Of a stretch of DNA of 6,310 nucleotides, positions 5,883 to 6,310 are shown piece after piece. Under the pieces are notes generated by a model. The model searched no databases, had not been told where the DNA came from, and was given only the letters and a program-made list of their open reading frames with translations. Origin of the DNA: Dehalococcoidia bacterium UBA4060 (GTDB lineage: Bacteria; Chloroflexota; Dehalococcoidia; GIF9; UBA5629); the NCBI GenBank assembly GCA_002383665.1, contig DFZI01000088.1:1-6310 (forward strand). The letters run 5' to 3'. Position numbers and translations under genes: made by a program. The number at the start of each line of letters is the position of its first letter. Position 1 is the stretch's first letter.

Positions 5883-6310
5883 TTACAAGTATCTATATCT
5901 GAAAGGGCTTCTTGCTACCTGAAGTGCCCTGATATCCCCGGCGATGACGGAGAGTGAGCCCGGACCGCGGCGCTGGATTTTGCCCCTCACATCCAGCCAG
6001 CCGCAGCGGAAAAGCACCCGACCGCACTTTTCCTGCACGTCGTGAAAGACAGTCACGTCGGCTATGCCGCTGCCATCCTCCAGGATGATATAGACCACGC
6101 GCCTGCCCGTGCGGGTGGGTGGCATCTGGTAGCGGATGACCGAGCCGGCGATCCTGACGGAAGCACCGGTGGGCAGTGAGGGTAGTCTGCTGATGGGCGT
6201 GAAGCTGCCGTCCAGGCAGCAGAAGTCCAGCGGGTGTGCCGACAGGTCAAGTGAGAGTATCTCGCGCTCAGCCAGCAGGGACCGGCACCTGTCGCAGTCT
6301 GAGGCCTCCG
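5883..6310 (-). CDS. dnaE2: DNA polymerase III alpha subunit, DnaE2/ImuC type (C-terminal part)
   Basis: The frame is open from the right edge (first full codon at 6308-6306) to TAA at 5883-5885, giving the last 141 residues. It begins with ERE-I-LSLDLSAHPLDF, the conserved segment after the fingers and helix-hairpin-helix part of bacterial family C polymerases. An OB-fold follows: ASVRIAGSVIRYQMPP, VVYIILEDGSGIADVTVFHD, then WLDVRGKIQRR. The protein ends about 15-20 residues after the OB-fold, with no tau-binding tail. That is the layout of the error-prone DnaE2/ImuC branch, which works in damage-induced translesion synthesis, rather than replicative DnaE1. The catalytic aspartates lie outside the window. 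The internal ATG at 6123-6125 falls inside the OB-fold and is not the start. The antitoxin gene follows on the same strand about 80 nt downstream with no terminator between, so read-through is possible. Confidence 0.85.
   Translation of the reverse strand, partial: EASDCDRCRSLLAEREILSLDLSAHPLDFCCLDGSFTPISRLPSLPTGASVRIAGSVIRYQMPPTRTGRRVVYIILEDGSGIADVTVFHDVQEKCGRVLFRCGWLDVRGKIQRRGPGSLSVIAGDIRALQVARSPFRYRYL

Noticed and set aside
5883..6125. Separate 80-residue gene starting at ATG 6125.
   Set aside because: The frame continues upstream to the window edge with conserved polymerase sequence; the ATG falls inside the OB-fold.

Overview
The window holds four intact protein genes, the tail of a fifth that runs in from the right edge, one broken gene and a possible gene tail at the left edge. 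The large cell-surface proteins (an Ig/CARDB-type ectodomain with a C-terminal membrane helix, no sortase motif), the lipoprotein style and the DnaE2-type polymerase suggest an uncultured bacterium of the Chloroflexota, possibly Dehalococcoidia. That assignment is inference from protein style only. There are no rRNA, tRNA, CRISPR or insertion-sequence genes.

Left half, plus strand. A short reading frame open to the left edge (1-89) may be the end of an upstream gene. A promoter (TTGACA, 17-nt spacer, TACCAT) then leads to a 1120-residue exported protein (268-3630). It consists of a signal peptide, a five-bladed beta-propeller, a right-handed beta-helix, Ig-like modules, a Pro/Thr linker, a CARDB-like module and a C-terminal transmembrane anchor. 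A strong intrinsic terminator follows. A second, independent unit with a near-consensus promoter (TTGAGA-17-TATAAT) encodes a 240-residue lipoprotein with a BACON-like domain (3880-4602), closed by its own terminator. A 43-residue membrane miniprotein with a very good ribosome binding site follows at 4801-4932.

Right part, minus strand. Reading leftwards from the right edge: the last 141 codons of a DnaE2/ImuC-type DNA polymerase III alpha subunit, an intact Panacea/SocA-like (DUF4065) protein of the kind that acts as an antitoxin, and directly behind it the remains of its likely partner toxin. The toxin remnant keeps recognisable N- and C-terminal segments in two different frames, lacks its middle, and has ATA where a start codon is expected. 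The antitoxin gene is about 40% GC, against about 60% in the polymerase tail, which suggests an acquired and now decaying toxin-antitoxin module that left an orphan antitoxin.

Nothing here amounts to a complete new system. The points most worth following are the orphan Panacea antitoxin with its broken partner, the 43-residue membrane protein, and the propeller/beta-helix surface protein.
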